A stretch of 64,000 bases of DNA, from NCBI GenBank assembly GCA_964554535.1, contig CAZKPB010000005.1, positions 1 through 64,000 of the forward strand. The letters are read 5' to 3'. Under the pieces are notes generated by a model that had not been told where the DNA came from, made no database searches, and saw only the letters and a program-made list of their open reading frames with translations. Positions 1 through 9,415 of the stretch are shown here, piece after piece. Source of the DNA: DMER64 sp964554535. GTDB lineage: Bacteria > Bacteroidota > Bacteroidia > Bacteroidales > UBA932. Numbering within the stretch: the stretch's first letter is position 1; every line of letters begins with the position of its first letter. Made by a program: the position numbers and the translations under genes.

Positions 1-106
1 AAAAGTACAAACAACTTTACGAAAAAAAGTACAAGTTACTCTTGCTTATTACACTATCACTTTATTGAGAGCAGGAATGCCGGAGACACTATACTAACCG
101 AATCGG

Positions 107-133
107 AATTCTGCAGAATTTTAAATACCTTGC
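107..133 (+). promoter_or_regulatory. Palindrome next to a weak -7-like box
   Basis: A perfect 14-bp palindrome, AATTCTGCAGAATT, lies at 107-120. It is followed at 126-133 by TACCTTGC, which matches the Bacteroidetes -7 consensus TAnnTTTG at six of eight positions. The start codon of the DUF1232-type gene is at 167. The palindrome could be an operator for that promoter, but chance is possible. In the remaining sequence from 1 to 166 I see only two copies of AAAAGTACAA (from about 1 and 25) and no coding signal. Confidence 0.3.
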
Positions 134-166
134 ATAAAAATACAAACCGTTATCCGCATTGACCTT

Positions 167-551
167 ATGGAAGAATTTTACGAAAAAGCCAAATTGTGGT
201 TGGGAGACAACTTTGGAGGTCTTTTTGACAAAATCAAGGACTACGCAAAGACGGCAGGACGCATAGCCACCAAGCCCTGCCTGGAACTCTATTTCATTTT
301 GAAGGCGCCCTCTACTTCAACCGGTGACAAGGCGCTCATCATTGCCGCGCTGGTATACGGTGGTGGTGCCCACGGACCTGATTCCCTTCCGCAACTGGGG
401 GCCCATTGGGTGGATAGATGACGTCATCTCCATCCAGTTTGTCTCAAAGAAGATGAAAAAGTACCTGACCCCGTCCATTGAGTTTGAAGTGGAACGTCTG
501 CTGGACAAATGGTTCCCCGCTTCTGAAACCACCGGATATACTGTTATCTAG
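167..551 (+). pseudogene. Frameshifted YkvA/DUF1232-type small membrane-associated protein
   Basis: Two overlapping reading frames together encode one recognisable protein of about 127 residues. The first frame runs from ATG 167 to about 358 and reads through DKALIIAALVY. The second frame then supplies VVVPTDLIPFRNWGPIGWIDD and the C-terminal half, ending at TAG 549-551. The ALxYxxxPxDLIP...GxxDD core is the DUF1232 (YkvA) signature. The join needs removal of one G from the GG at 359-360, after which TAC is followed by GTG GTG GTG CCC. The family is a small, probably membrane-associated protein of unknown function. As written, the first frame ends at 421 with an unrelated tail, so the gene is broken. 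Either a real one-base insertion or a consensus error could explain this; both halves keep family-like sequence, so any break is recent. Confidence 0.8.
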
Positions 552-606
552 ATTAATCCCGGCGTTCAACCCACAATACAGATTTCAGATTTACTGGAAC
601 AAAATA

Positions 607-643
607 AGAGAGGCGGTCATTATGCAATGACCGCCTCTCTTTA
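607..643. terminator. Bidirectional hairpin terminator
   Basis: A perfect 15-bp stem (607-621 with 626-640) closes a four-base loop, ATGC. It lies between the plus-strand DUF1232 gene and the minus-strand carboxylesterase, so the two genes converge on it. T-rich sequence follows on either side. It ends the sensor-GH32-GH13-esterase transcription unit on the minus strand. Confidence 0.85.
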
Positions 644-662
644 CATTACAAATTCAATTGGA

Positions 663-2234
663 TTATAAATTGCCCCAGTCTTTCCCGTCAATGGCATTAC
701 GACGCCACTCAAAATATTTATCAAGTACTTTGAGAGAGTTTTCACTCGGGACAGGTCCTACGAATGGAGTAGGTCCGGTAAGATACATTACTTGAGGATT
801 TTCCTCGGTAAATTCAGGCCATTGAGGTAAACCTTCCTGTGGGCCGTTTGGATTACCATATTTTGCAAAGTTGGTCCAATAATATCCCATTTTTTCTGCC
901 AGCTGCTTATCAGCGTCTGTATTCTGTCTTTCAGTCAGGTGTTGGAAGACATACTTTAGTTCATCCGCATGAGCAGATCCAAATCCGTATCTGGGATTAT
1001 CTTCAGGATAATCCGGATGCTGATCAAAATAATAATAATATACATTGGACTGTCCATTTCTGGATTGCAGACGAGCCCAGCTCCAAGTGTGCCAACCAAA
1101 TGATACATCACGAGAAAGGTCTCTTGCAGTCTTTCCAATCTTTTCACCATCAAGCGGGTATACCGCAAGTAGTGTGTCAGCAAATGGACCATATCTATTT
1201 TGAACTCCGGCAATATGTGTTTCGGCCGTGCCTCTGCCTCCGAAAGATGCACCTTCGTCTGAGTTATAGCCAATCAGTACATTGACATCATTGAAGTTTC
1301 CATTTTCGTACATCTTGAACTGATCATCCGGTATAACATAGCCATCAACGATAGGCCATCCGCCACCACCACCCATTGCTCTGTCAAGGAACTTTTCAGC
1401 ATCAAGAGCACGAAGTTCAGCAAGAGTAGTGCATCCAAGGTTTTGAGCTATCTGTAAGCCATCTTGTTCAGCCAATGCAAGCACTTTCATGTTTTCGCCA
1501 GAAGAAGTGGTTTTTGCCGCAGGGCCAAAAGAGCCACCACTTTCACAGATGGCACCTTCAAACAAGCCTTTAGCTAACGGTGATGCACAAAGCATACTTA
1601 CCGCAATGCCACCGGCCGACTCTCCGAAAATAGTAACTTTGTTAGGATCACCGCCAAAAGCCTTAATGTTTTTCTTCACCCATTGAAGACCTTGAATCAT
1701 ATCCAAAAGGCCATAGTTGCCACTCACGCCATTCGGACTTTCAGCACTGAGTTCGGGAAGCGCCATAAAGCCTAATTTGCCCAGACGATAACCTATGCTG
1801 ACCACGATAACATCTCCAAGTCTGGCAATATTCTCTCCATCATAGGTATATTCTGCAGTAAATCCGGCCGAAAATCCACCCCCATGGATCCATACCATTA
1901 CAGGCAATTTATCTTTTGGTGTCTTTGCAGGAGACCACACATTAAGATAAAGGCAATCTTCGCTAAACCCGGTGGTATAATTTATCTGCATCGGGCCGGG
2001 AGCAAACTCTGTTGCCGAGCGTACTCCTTCCCACGGGATCAGTGGCTGTGGAGCTTTCCAACGAAGTTCTCCCAATGGAGGTGCAGCATAAGGAATACCC
2101 TTATAAATTACCATATCCTCGGTAACTATACCTTGGATATATCCCCCCTCGACTTTCACTTTTCCCGGTGTGGGTTCAGTGCATGAGCTAATGGCCATAA
2201 TCAAGACCATACATGAGATTAATAATTTTTTCAT
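663..2234 (-). CDS. Type B carboxylesterase, lipoprotein
   Basis: This 523-residue protein belongs to the carboxylesterase type B family of alpha/beta hydrolases, which cleave carboxylic esters. A signal peptide ends in a lipobox with Cys18 (AISSC), so it should be lipid-anchored. The oxyanion motif HGGG is at 117-120. The nucleophile elbow GESAGG places the catalytic serine at 206. Full length matches the family. It is the last gene of the unit led by the hybrid sensor, 30 bases after the GH13 gene and just before a terminator. No acidic export signal follows the lipid cysteine (CTEPT), which favours the periplasmic face. The substrate is not readable from sequence; in this locus a sugar ester is the likely target. 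A second, divergent member lies at 12704-14323. Confidence 0.88.
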   Translation of the reverse strand: MKKLLISCMVLIMAISSCTEPTPGKVKVEGGYIQGIVTEDMVIYKGIPYAAPPLGELRWKAPQPLIPWEGVRSATEFAPGPMQINYTTGFSEDCLYLNVWSPAKTPKDKLPVMVWIHGGGFSAGFTAEYTYDGENIARLGDVIVVSIGYRLGKLGFMALPELSAESPNGVSGNYGLLDMIQGLQWVKKNIKAFGGDPNKVTIFGESAGGIAVSMLCASPLAKGLFEGAICESGGSFGPAAKTTSSGENMKVLALAEQDGLQIAQNLGCTTLAELRALDAEKFLDRAMGGGGGWPIVDGYVIPDDQFKMYENGNFNDVNVLIGYNSDEGASFGGRGTAETHIAGVQNRYGPFADTLLAVYPLDGEKIGKTARDLSRDVSFGWHTWSWARLQSRNGQSNVYYYYFDQHPDYPEDNPRYGFGSAHADELKYVFQHLTERQNTDADKQLAEKMGYYWTNFAKYGNPNGPQEGLPQWPEFTEENPQVMYLTGPTPFVGPVPSENSLKVLDKYFEWRRNAIDGKDWGNL

Positions 2235-2264
2235 AGTTTATGATTTTAGTTAAACCGAACAAAT

Positions 2265-3992
2265 TTAGTGAACTTTATAAATAACTGCTGAAACAGGAGA
2301 TATGGAAATTTTGTCTGTATCTTTTCCAACTTTATATTTACAGCTTGTGTATGAACCGAAACTGATAACCGGTTCGTTTGTGTAGGTAGGAATCTCACCT
2401 GTTACTTTCTTGTTGGATGGATTGATTACAACCAACCACTTTTCGTTACCATAAAATCTTTCATAAATCATAGGATAGGGAGCATCAAGGCTGCTGACAA
2501 GCTTCCAATCACCTTCAGCGCATAGCGCCTTGGATGTTCTACGTAATTTGATAATATCCTTAACATAGTTGAGCAAGGACCCGGGATTAAGCTCCTGATT
2601 TTCGACTGTTCTACGATCAGGATCTTGGTCTATTGGAAGATATAGCTGATCGGCAGGCGCCGTTGAATAACCGGCATTTACTGATGAATCCCACAACATA
2701 GGTATCCTGGAGCCTGAACGTCCACCACTACCCTCTTTTGGAGGAGCATTAAAGTCATGTTTCAAACCGATTTCGTCGCCATAGAACATGAATGGGACCC
2801 CCGGCATTGTATAGAAAAATGTCATTGCCACTTTCAGCTGATCTTCCGAAGAACGAACACCGGCCGCCAGACGATTGAAGTCATGGTTCCCTGAAGGCAT
2901 ACTGACATAACCTTTACCTTTCACTGCATTAAATTGGTAACTATACAGATCGTACCATTTTTTCAGTTCGCCTTTACCAGCCAAGTCAAAATAGCAAACG
3001 CCGTCACTGCCACGTCCCGGAGTATTAAAAAACAAGGTAGCATAGGTATATTGACCACTATGGCAGAAGAAGTCCAGATGAAAGCCTGCTTCTATTGATT
3101 GCGCCGGGTTAAACCATTCAGCAACCAGCAAGTTTTCCGGATAATTTTCTTTAAACCATTTAGCCATATCTTCTTTCCAAAGTTTGATAGTTGCCGATTT
3201 ATCAAAGTCATTTTTAACCAAGCTGGCAGCCATATCTACACGGAATCCGTCAATTCCTTTTTCCATCCAAAATTGCATGATGTTTTTAATCTCGCGTCTC
3301 ATTGACATGGGGCCCGGGGCATCAACGGCTTGTTCCCATGGGTGGTTAGGGTCGGGATTGGCAAAACCGAAGTTCAGAGCAGGTTGAGTATCGTAGAAGT
3401 TCTTTACATAGTAAGGCCCTCTTTGAGCATCCGTTGCAACAAATTTTGAAACAATGTTATTTCTTGTATTCATCAGCTGAGCATAATCCGTTGTTCCACC
3501 CGGGTTGTTTGCAGCCGGTACCTCAGGCTTAAATGAAGGCCAAATGTAGTAGTCACTATACCTTAAGTTGGAATCTTCCTTTGATTGCAAAAACCATTCG
3601 TTTTGATCCGATGAGTGGCCTGCAACTAAGTCTAAGATAACTTTAATGCCAAGGGAATGGGCCTTGTCAATCAAAGCAACCAAATCGTTATTGGTACCAA
3701 ATCGAGGATCCACTTTGTAAAAATCAATAACATCATAACCCCCATCAGTCCATCCTGATACAAAGATAGGATTCATCCAGATAGCAGTTACGCCAATTGA
3801 TTTAACATACTCTAATCTTGATGTGATGCCCGGCAAATCTCCAATACCGTTGCCATCGCTGTCTTGAAATGTGGAAGGAAAAATTTGGTAAACCACAGCC
3901 TCTTCAAGCCATGACGGTTGCTGAATTTGTGCGGTTGCTTCTTGGAGGAATACCGAGCAGAAAGCAATCAATAGAAGTACTGTCCTTTTCAT
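2265..3992 (-). CDS. GH13 family alpha-glucoside hydrolase, secreted
   Basis: This 575-residue protein has a signal peptide ending near TAQ (residue 22) and a full GH13 catalytic barrel. The conserved regions are visible in order: DLVAGH (121-126), GFRVDMA with the nucleophile Asp253, VAEW with the acid/base Glu292, and NHD (369-371). A C-terminal beta domain follows from about 490. GH13 enzymes act on alpha-glucosidic bonds; the N-terminal sequence (VVYQIFPSTFQDSDGNGIGD) resembles oligo-1,6-glucosidase and amylosucrase-like subfamilies more than polymeric-starch amylases, which is inference. It has no lipobox, so a periplasmic location is expected. It lies seven bases after the GH32 gene, so the pair could attack a sucrose-type linkage from the glucose and fructose sides. 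Confidence 0.9.
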   Translation of the reverse strand: MKRTVLLLIAFCSVFLQEATAQIQQPSWLEEAVVYQIFPSTFQDSDGNGIGDLPGITSRLEYVKSIGVTAIWMNPIFVSGWTDGGYDVIDFYKVDPRFGTNNDLVALIDKAHSLGIKVILDLVAGHSSDQNEWFLQSKEDSNLRYSDYYIWPSFKPEVPAANNPGGTTDYAQLMNTRNNIVSKFVATDAQRGPYYVKNFYDTQPALNFGFANPDPNHPWEQAVDAPGPMSMRREIKNIMQFWMEKGIDGFRVDMAASLVKNDFDKSATIKLWKEDMAKWFKENYPENLLVAEWFNPAQSIEAGFHLDFFCHSGQYTYATLFFNTPGRGSDGVCYFDLAGKGELKKWYDLYSYQFNAVKGKGYVSMPSGNHDFNRLAAGVRSSEDQLKVAMTFFYTMPGVPFMFYGDEIGLKHDFNAPPKEGSGGRSGSRIPMLWDSSVNAGYSTAPADQLYLPIDQDPDRRTVENQELNPGSLLNYVKDIIKLRRTSKALCAEGDWKLVSSLDAPYPMIYERFYGNEKWLVVINPSNKKVTGEIPTYTNEPVISFGSYTSCKYKVGKDTDKISISPVSAVIYKVH

Positions 3993-3999
3993 AAATCGT

Positions 4000-5868
4000 T
4001 TATTTAAGTTGATAAATTGTCAGGTTTTTCACCAACGGCGTACCTCTGTTTGCGTAGAATTCTATGAACGAATAGGGGTCAGTGGGGAACACCAGATTTG
4101 TCATAGCCACCTGGCCTCCATCAACAAAAAGTTCTATGGAATATTTGTCCACCATCACTCTGATTTTGTATGTCGTTTCTTGACTTATAGGAGCCCATGT
4201 GGCAAGAGCAAAATCGTTATGATAGTTCATTGATATCTCTTTGCGCCTTTCATGGGACTCAATCTCATGAGTGGTACTATTCTCACCAAAGGAGACAATG
4301 CCGCTATTGACTCTATCCATAACCACTCTGTCCAATTTGAAATCTAAATAAATATCTACTAACTCACCTTTTTCATTTTTCAGTTTGAAACCGGTTAATT
4401 CAGTTCCACCACTTTGCAGATCAAACGCCACTTCAAAAGCGCCTTCGCTCTTTACGAGAACCTCGGCCGAGACGGTTTTATCTTCAGTGACAGGAAAATC
4501 CTCAATCACAATGGAATCTTTTCTCAGTAACTCCATTTCTTTAACCGGATAGGATGAGACATAATACTCACTTCCTTTTTTAAAAAGCCCCAGTTCTCTA
4601 GGAAGCGCATTAGAACTTCTGTATTGGGTTGTAGGAACAATAGCCCCATATTGCCAGTTGCTCATCCACGGCACGGCAATAATCCGGTCAGAGATATTTG
4701 AGAAACAAACCGTAGCATAATGGTCTTTCCCCCAATCCAACCATTTGACAGTCTCTTTAGGTGAATCGCAGACAAACGATGTCCCATCAAATTCTCCAAC
4801 AAAATACTGAGTGGCGCTACCACCAAAGTAACACCCCGGATTCACATTAACTATAAGCACCCACTTTTTGATGTCAGGTTCACTCTCCAAAGCCACCTCA
4901 AACATATCAGGACATTCAAATTGACATGGCTGGGCACCATAACCATCACCCCATGCACTCATATACTCCCAATTTTTGAGATCCTTAGATTGAAAAAATC
5001 TCATCTGAGTATCTGCAGATACTATCATCACCCATTTATCTTCAGGAGCATATCTAAATACTTTGGGATCCCTGAAATTCCTTATTCCATCGGCAGGATA
5101 TAGAATAGGCTGTCCGTCATTATATTTTGTAAAGCTTTTCCCATTATCTGTACTATAGGCCATGCATTGTCTTTGAACTTGTTCCCCATCAATCCATATG
5201 TGTGAAGTATAAAATGAGATAATGGCACCTTCGCCGAAACCGGCATCATTAGCCTTATCAACTATAGAACTTCCGGAAAAAATATGCCCCACAGTATCCC
5301 TATATAATGCTATCGGTTGTGAAGTCCAATGTATAAGATCTTCACTGGTTGAGTGCCCCCAATGCATATTGCCCCACACACAGGCATATGGATTATATTG
5401 GTAGAACAAGTGGTAAATCCCGTCTTTATAGACCAGGCCATTGGCATCATTCATCCATCCATATTTAGGTGTATGGTGATAAACAGGACGATAATATTCT
5501 CTGTTTGTTTCATCGTAATCTCCACTAGCTATGGTTTCCCAGAAAACGGCATCCTTACTTATGCCGGATAATTCAATTATAAATTTGTTTGTATTCTTTA
5601 CAAAAGGCTTTAAATCCAGAGGCAAGTAATAATCTATCTTGTTAACAGCTAATCTGATATCCAAAGGATAAATTAAGTCTTCTCCGGCGTATATATTTAC
5701 TGTCGTTTCTGCAGCAGTCTCTTCAATTGGCAGAATCACAAGTTGGTCACGTTGAACCACAGTAACTGATGACTCATTTGGATGTAACTTAACAACTGTC
5801 TTATTGGTGCTGCATCCAACACACACAACCATAGAAACAAGTAGGGCTAAAAATAATCTATTCATCAT
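4000..5868 (-). CDS. GH32 family fructosidase (levanase/inulinase/invertase type), lipoprotein
   Basis: This 622-residue protein hydrolyses beta-fructosidic bonds in fructans or sucrose. The lipobox is VCVGC with Cys19. An extra domain of about 100 residues precedes the catalytic five-bladed propeller, which starts at WMNDANGL with the nucleophile Asp141. RDP (266-268) stabilises the transition state, and the EC motif supplies the acid/base Glu318. The C-terminal part from about 470 is the beta-sandwich typical of GH32. No acidic residues follow the lipid cysteine, which favours the periplasmic side. Its ATG overlaps the stop of the sensor gene by four bases (ATGA), so the two are probably translationally coupled. 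Sequence alone does not separate exo-fructosidase from invertase activity. Confidence 0.93.
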   Translation of the reverse strand: MMNRLFLALLVSMVVCVGCSTNKTVVKLHPNESSVTVVQRDQLVILPIEETAAETTVNIYAGEDLIYPLDIRLAVNKIDYYLPLDLKPFVKNTNKFIIELSGISKDAVFWETIASGDYDETNREYYRPVYHHTPKYGWMNDANGLVYKDGIYHLFYQYNPYACVWGNMHWGHSTSEDLIHWTSQPIALYRDTVGHIFSGSSIVDKANDAGFGEGAIISFYTSHIWIDGEQVQRQCMAYSTDNGKSFTKYNDGQPILYPADGIRNFRDPKVFRYAPEDKWVMIVSADTQMRFFQSKDLKNWEYMSAWGDGYGAQPCQFECPDMFEVALESEPDIKKWVLIVNVNPGCYFGGSATQYFVGEFDGTSFVCDSPKETVKWLDWGKDHYATVCFSNISDRIIAVPWMSNWQYGAIVPTTQYRSSNALPRELGLFKKGSEYYVSSYPVKEMELLRKDSIVIEDFPVTEDKTVSAEVLVKSEGAFEVAFDLQSGGTELTGFKLKNEKGELVDIYLDFKLDRVVMDRVNSGIVSFGENSTTHEIESHERRKEISMNYHNDFALATWAPISQETTYKIRVMVDKYSIELFVDGGQVAMTNLVFPTDPYSFIEFYANRGTPLVKNLTIYQLK

Positions 5869-8651
5869 ATCGCTTTTGTTTTTTTATATGTAATAACATA
5901 GTCAGTGGGCCTGGTATTCCCGGGTGTTTTACCATATTCTTCTCTATAACACTTAATGAAGTACGAGTTCGAAGTAAAGCCACATTTATAGCATATCTCC
6001 TTGATAGATAAAGATGTAGACATTATCATCTGATGGGCATGCTCAAGTCTGATTTGTCTCATAAGTTCCAGCGGCAAAAAATTGAGCGTCTGCTTGCACT
6101 TACGATATAATTGTGAACGTGAAAAACCCATCTGTAAACCTAGATCATCAATAGTAAATTGACTGTTAGAAATATTCTCCTTTAGAATAGAGAATATCTT
6201 TCCCCTGAATACCACATCAAAATCGGTACGTTCATCCAGAACATCGCTGATTTCTCCGACACCGGAGTTCAACTTATCTTTATACAGTTTCCTGTTAAAC
6301 AAAATCGATTCTATATGAGCTAGTAGAATAGATGAGTTAAACGGTTTAGATATATAGGCTTCCGCACCCTTATTATAACTGCTTATTTGTTGCTCATCCA
6401 TATAGTATGCAGTGAGAAGAATAATCGGAATATGGGACGTCAAAATTTCTTGTTTCAGCTTTTGGCACATTGCCACACCATCCATCTTAGGCATCACAAC
6501 ATCAGAAACTATCAGGTCGGGGATGTATTTTGTGGCCAAGACATATCCTTCTTCCCCGTTTTCGGCTTCAATAATTTTATAATGTTCAGACAAGATATCG
6601 CAAATATAGGCTCTAATCTCTTTGTTGTCATCCACAACCAGTATGGTTATTTGTTCTTGATTATCTTTCTCGAGGTCCATCTCCTCTTCCCAGGTTCTTG
6701 TGGGGCCTTGTCGCATAGGATAATTTGGCTGCCATCTGCTTTGTGAGACCGAACTGTCCGGGATTGTCAATTCCTGCATCGAATCCAGGTTCCCTTTTGG
6801 AAATGTGACTGTAAACGTTGTGCCTTTATCAATAATGGACTTCACATCTATCTTGCCATTATGCATTTCAACGAATAACTTACACAAAGCCAATCCCAAT
6901 CCCGCACCGGCACTGGAAGGTTCCACTTGATAGAATCTATTAAAGATCTTATCTATATTATCTTGAGAGATGCCCTTACCTGTGTCGGTAACAGAGAAAG
7001 AAATATTCTCAGGAGTCGATTTCAGAGCAACAATTATCTTTCCATTTTCAGGAGTATGCTTGACGGCATTGGACATTATGTTGAAGAAAATCCTTTCAAT
7101 CTTACTCATGTCTCCAATCATTAGATATCCACAATCCGTATCAACCTCATAAGATATCTTAATATGCTTGTCGATAACTGCAGGTGTGAAATATTGAAAC
7201 CAACTTTCCAAAGCATTATTTATATCAAACTTTCTCGGCTGTAACTTTTGTTTGCCGCTCTCAGCCTTATGAAAATCAAGAAGTTCATTAACCAATTCTA
7301 ACAGAATCTCGGCGTTATTGCCAATAGTAGTTAGAAGTTTCAGCTGCCTTTGGTCTTTAATTCCGCTATCCTTGAGCTGACGAACAGGGTCCAATATCAG
7401 TGTTAACGGAGTACGGAAATCATGAGATATATTGTTAAAAAACTGAAGCTTGTAATTGGTGGCGGACTCAAGCTCGCGAGACATCTCTACCAGTTTTTGT
7501 TGTTGTGTCTCGAGCTGATTTTTTTGATCACTTAACTGCTTGTTATATCTTCTTACTTTTCTATTGACTCTTTCCAAGAAAAATGATGCAATGAAGAATA
7601 GTACAACCAAAACCACTAAAGAGAAGAGCACCAGACTTTTCTTATTATTTTTGAGAGTAAGAGAAGATGTTTTTTCATCTAAATAAGTGATCTTCTTATC
7701 AAGTGCATCCAGAACCTCTTTTTGAGATATCAATACATCTACGTTTTCTGATGTGACAATCTGAGTCTTCAGAATGGTGTGTTTTGCATAATCTTGGCCT
7801 TTTAATGCTTTCAGGGTCACATCCAAAGCAATATCTCCCCCGGTGGGGTATACTATGGAAGCATCGATAATTCCTTCACTAATATGGTATGCTCCGCCAT
7901 TCTCGACAGCCAAGGCATCAATGCCAATAAAGATGATATCTTCTCTATTCAGTTTCTTTGCGGCCTTATATGCGCCGTATGCCATCCTATCCGCATGAGC
8001 GAAAATCAAGTCTACATCCGGATTGAGCCTTATTAAAGAGTCAGCCACATATTCCGCAAGATCCTCAAACCATAAGGCAGACGCACAGCCAACTACTTCT
8101 ATATCGCTTCCGACAATGGCATTCCGAAAACCATTTTGTCGTTCTTGGGCGGTAGAAGAACCTTCAAGTCCCGTGATTTCTATGACCTTCCCCTTACCAT
8201 TAAGCCGTTTCATGATATATTCTCCCATCTTGTAGCCGGCTTGATAGTTGTTGGCTCCAACCCACGCCGTATACTTGTCTGTCAGTACATTTCGATCAAC
8301 TACAATAATTGGAATTCCACTTTCATACACACTCTCTACCACAGATGATAAGGGTTCGGCCTCATTAGGAGCAACAATAATGGCATCATATCCATCTTTA
8401 ACAAATTTTTGAATATGCTTAACCTGCAGCTCCGTGTCATCATGTGCATTAAAGATATCAACTGTTATGTTGTCATATAAAGAAGCCTCTCGCTTAATCT
8501 CATTATTCATCTGCCTGCGCCAGTCATCATCGCTACACTGAGAGACGGCAATCTTGTACCCTTTCTCATTACCTACACATGAAAACATGGATAATGAAAT
8601 AATAAGCAGCAAAGAGATACGCTTCAATCCGTATATAAACGGTTTCACCAT
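5865..8651 (-). CDS. Hybrid two-component sensor with periplasmic sugar-binding domain and AraC output
   Basis: This 928-residue regulator contains a complete signalling path in one chain. A signal or anchor segment (about 10-25) precedes a type 1 periplasmic binding protein domain (about 32-310, ribose-binding-protein-like). One membrane helix follows (339-359), then a coiled coil, a HisKA domain with His410 in NNISHDFRTPL, and an ATPase domain with the N box near 524-533. The receiver domain carries VVDD (672-675) and the phospho-acceptor Asp717. The AraC-type DNA-binding domain is at about 815-915. Sensors with a sugar-binding domain in place of beta-propellers are known for monosaccharides, notably the fructose sensor BT1754 of Bacteroides thetaiotaomicron. 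Coupling to GH32 by a four-base overlap supports fructose as inducer, by inference. It probably controls the neighbouring susC promoter. Confidence 0.92.
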   Translation of the reverse strand: MVKPFIYGLKRISLLLIISLSMFSCVGNEKGYKIAVSQCSDDDWRRQMNNEIKREASLYDNITVDIFNAHDDTELQVKHIQKFVKDGYDAIIVAPNEAEPLSSVVESVYESGIPIIVVDRNVLTDKYTAWVGANNYQAGYKMGEYIMKRLNGKGKVIEITGLEGSSTAQERQNGFRNAIVGSDIEVVGCASALWFEDLAEYVADSLIRLNPDVDLIFAHADRMAYGAYKAAKKLNREDIIFIGIDALAVENGGAYHISEGIIDASIVYPTGGDIALDVTLKALKGQDYAKHTILKTQIVTSENVDVLISQKEVLDALDKKITYLDEKTSSLTLKNNKKSLVLFSLVVLVVLFFIASFFLERVNRKVRRYNKQLSDQKNQLETQQQKLVEMSRELESATNYKLQFFNNISHDFRTPLTLILDPVRQLKDSGIKDQRQLKLLTTIGNNAEILLELVNELLDFHKAESGKQKLQPRKFDINNALESWFQYFTPAVIDKHIKISYEVDTDCGYLMIGDMSKIERIFFNIMSNAVKHTPENGKIIVALKSTPENISFSVTDTGKGISQDNIDKIFNRFYQVEPSSAGAGLGLALCKLFVEMHNGKIDVKSIIDKGTTFTVTFPKGNLDSMQELTIPDSSVSQSRWQPNYPMRQGPTRTWEEEMDLEKDNQEQITILVVDDNKEIRAYICDILSEHYKIIEAENGEEGYVLATKYIPDLIVSDVVMPKMDGVAMCQKLKQEILTSHIPIILLTAYYMDEQQISSYNKGAEAYISKPFNSSILLAHIESILFNRKLYKDKLNSGVGEISDVLDERTDFDVVFRGKIFSILKENISNSQFTIDDLGLQMGFSRSQLYRKCKQTLNFLPLELMRQIRLEHAHQMIMSTSLSIKEICYKCGFTSNSYFIKCYREEYGKTPGNTRPTDYVITYKKTKAI

Positions 8652-8667
8652 AACAGCATTCAGATAT

Positions 8668-8675
8668 CAAAAATA
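8668..8675 (-). promoter_or_regulatory. -7 box of the sensor-GH32-GH13-esterase unit
   Basis: On the minus strand the sequence reads TATTTTTG, an exact match to TAnnTTTG, 16 bases before the sensor start codon. It sits directly after the terminator of the upstream susC operon, so the sensor has its own promoter. I see no good TTTG -33 element at the usual distance. Confidence 0.5.
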
Positions 8676-8677
8676 TA

Positions 8678-8718
8678 AGCAAAATAGGCGGTCTGAATAA
8701 TTATCAAGCCGCCTATTT
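8678..8718 (-). terminator. Terminator of the susC operon
   Basis: A 10-bp stem pairs AAATAGGCGG (8682-8691) with CCGCCTATTT (8709-8718) around a 17-base loop. On the minus strand the stem is followed by a short T-rich run. It lies 17 bases after the SGNH hydrolase gene and separates unit B from the sensor unit. Confidence 0.75.
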
Positions 8719-8734
8719 ATAAATCTTTCCTCGG

Positions 8735-9415
8735 CTATTTAATATATTGTAATAGGATCTTCTCAATTACTTCATAACCCTGATTGGTAAGATGACAATT
8801 GTCAACGGTATATTCAGGTTTACAAGCGTTGTTTCCATCAGTTAGTGCTGCAAAATAATCAACATAAGTGACACCTTTTGCAGTTGCCGCATATTCTTGC
8901 ATAAGCTTGTTGAAAGCCGGGATCTTTACCATAGGTTCAACTTCTTTTCTCCAAGAATATTCTTTACACGGTGTTACTGAACATAGCAGTACCTTAATTT
9001 TATTAGCCCTAGCCAATTCACACATCGAGATGATGTTATCCAACATATTCTCTAGCGAAATTTTACCATTATTTTCTGCAACATCATTTGTTCCAACCAT
9101 CAGGGCAACATATTCAGGGTGTAGTTCAATCACATCCTGGCGGAATCTAACCAGCATCTCACTGGTAGTTTGTCCACCGATACCACGGCCAAGGAGATCA
9201 TTATTGGCCAAGAAATCAGGGCGTTGTCTTGCCCAAAATTCTGTGATGGAGTCTCCCATCAAAATACATAGAGGCTTATGAGTCACCTTTGTATTTTCCT
9301 CGGCATAGCGTGTAAGATATGCCCAGTCTTTCTTTTGCAATGCTTGGAAATTTTGACCAAAGCACATTATCGTAGATAATAGTGCTACAATAACTAAGAG
9401 AAATTTTCTTTTCAT
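8735..9415 (-). CDS. SGNH/GDSL-type secreted esterase
   Basis: This 226-residue protein has a signal peptide ending near residue 20 and a compact SGNH hydrolase fold. Block I is GDSIT with the catalytic Ser56. The glycine block is near 78-81 (GIGG), the Asn block is GTND with Asn110, and the C-terminal DNCH supplies the Asp/His pair. SGNH enzymes of this size in glycan loci commonly remove acetyl or other acyl groups from sugars; the acyl group is not readable here. The gene overlaps the preceding alpha/beta hydrolase by four bases (ATGA) and is the last gene of the susC operon. Confidence 0.9.
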   Translation of the reverse strand: MKRKFLLVIVALLSTIMCFGQNFQALQKKDWAYLTRYAEENTKVTHKPLCILMGDSITEFWARQRPDFLANNDLLGRGIGGQTTSEMLVRFRQDVIELHPEYVALMVGTNDVAENNGKISLENMLDNIISMCELARANKIKVLLCSVTPCKEYSWRKEVEPMVKIPAFNKLMQEYAATAKGVTYVDYFAALTDGNNACKPEYTVDNCHLTNQGYEVIEKILLQYIK

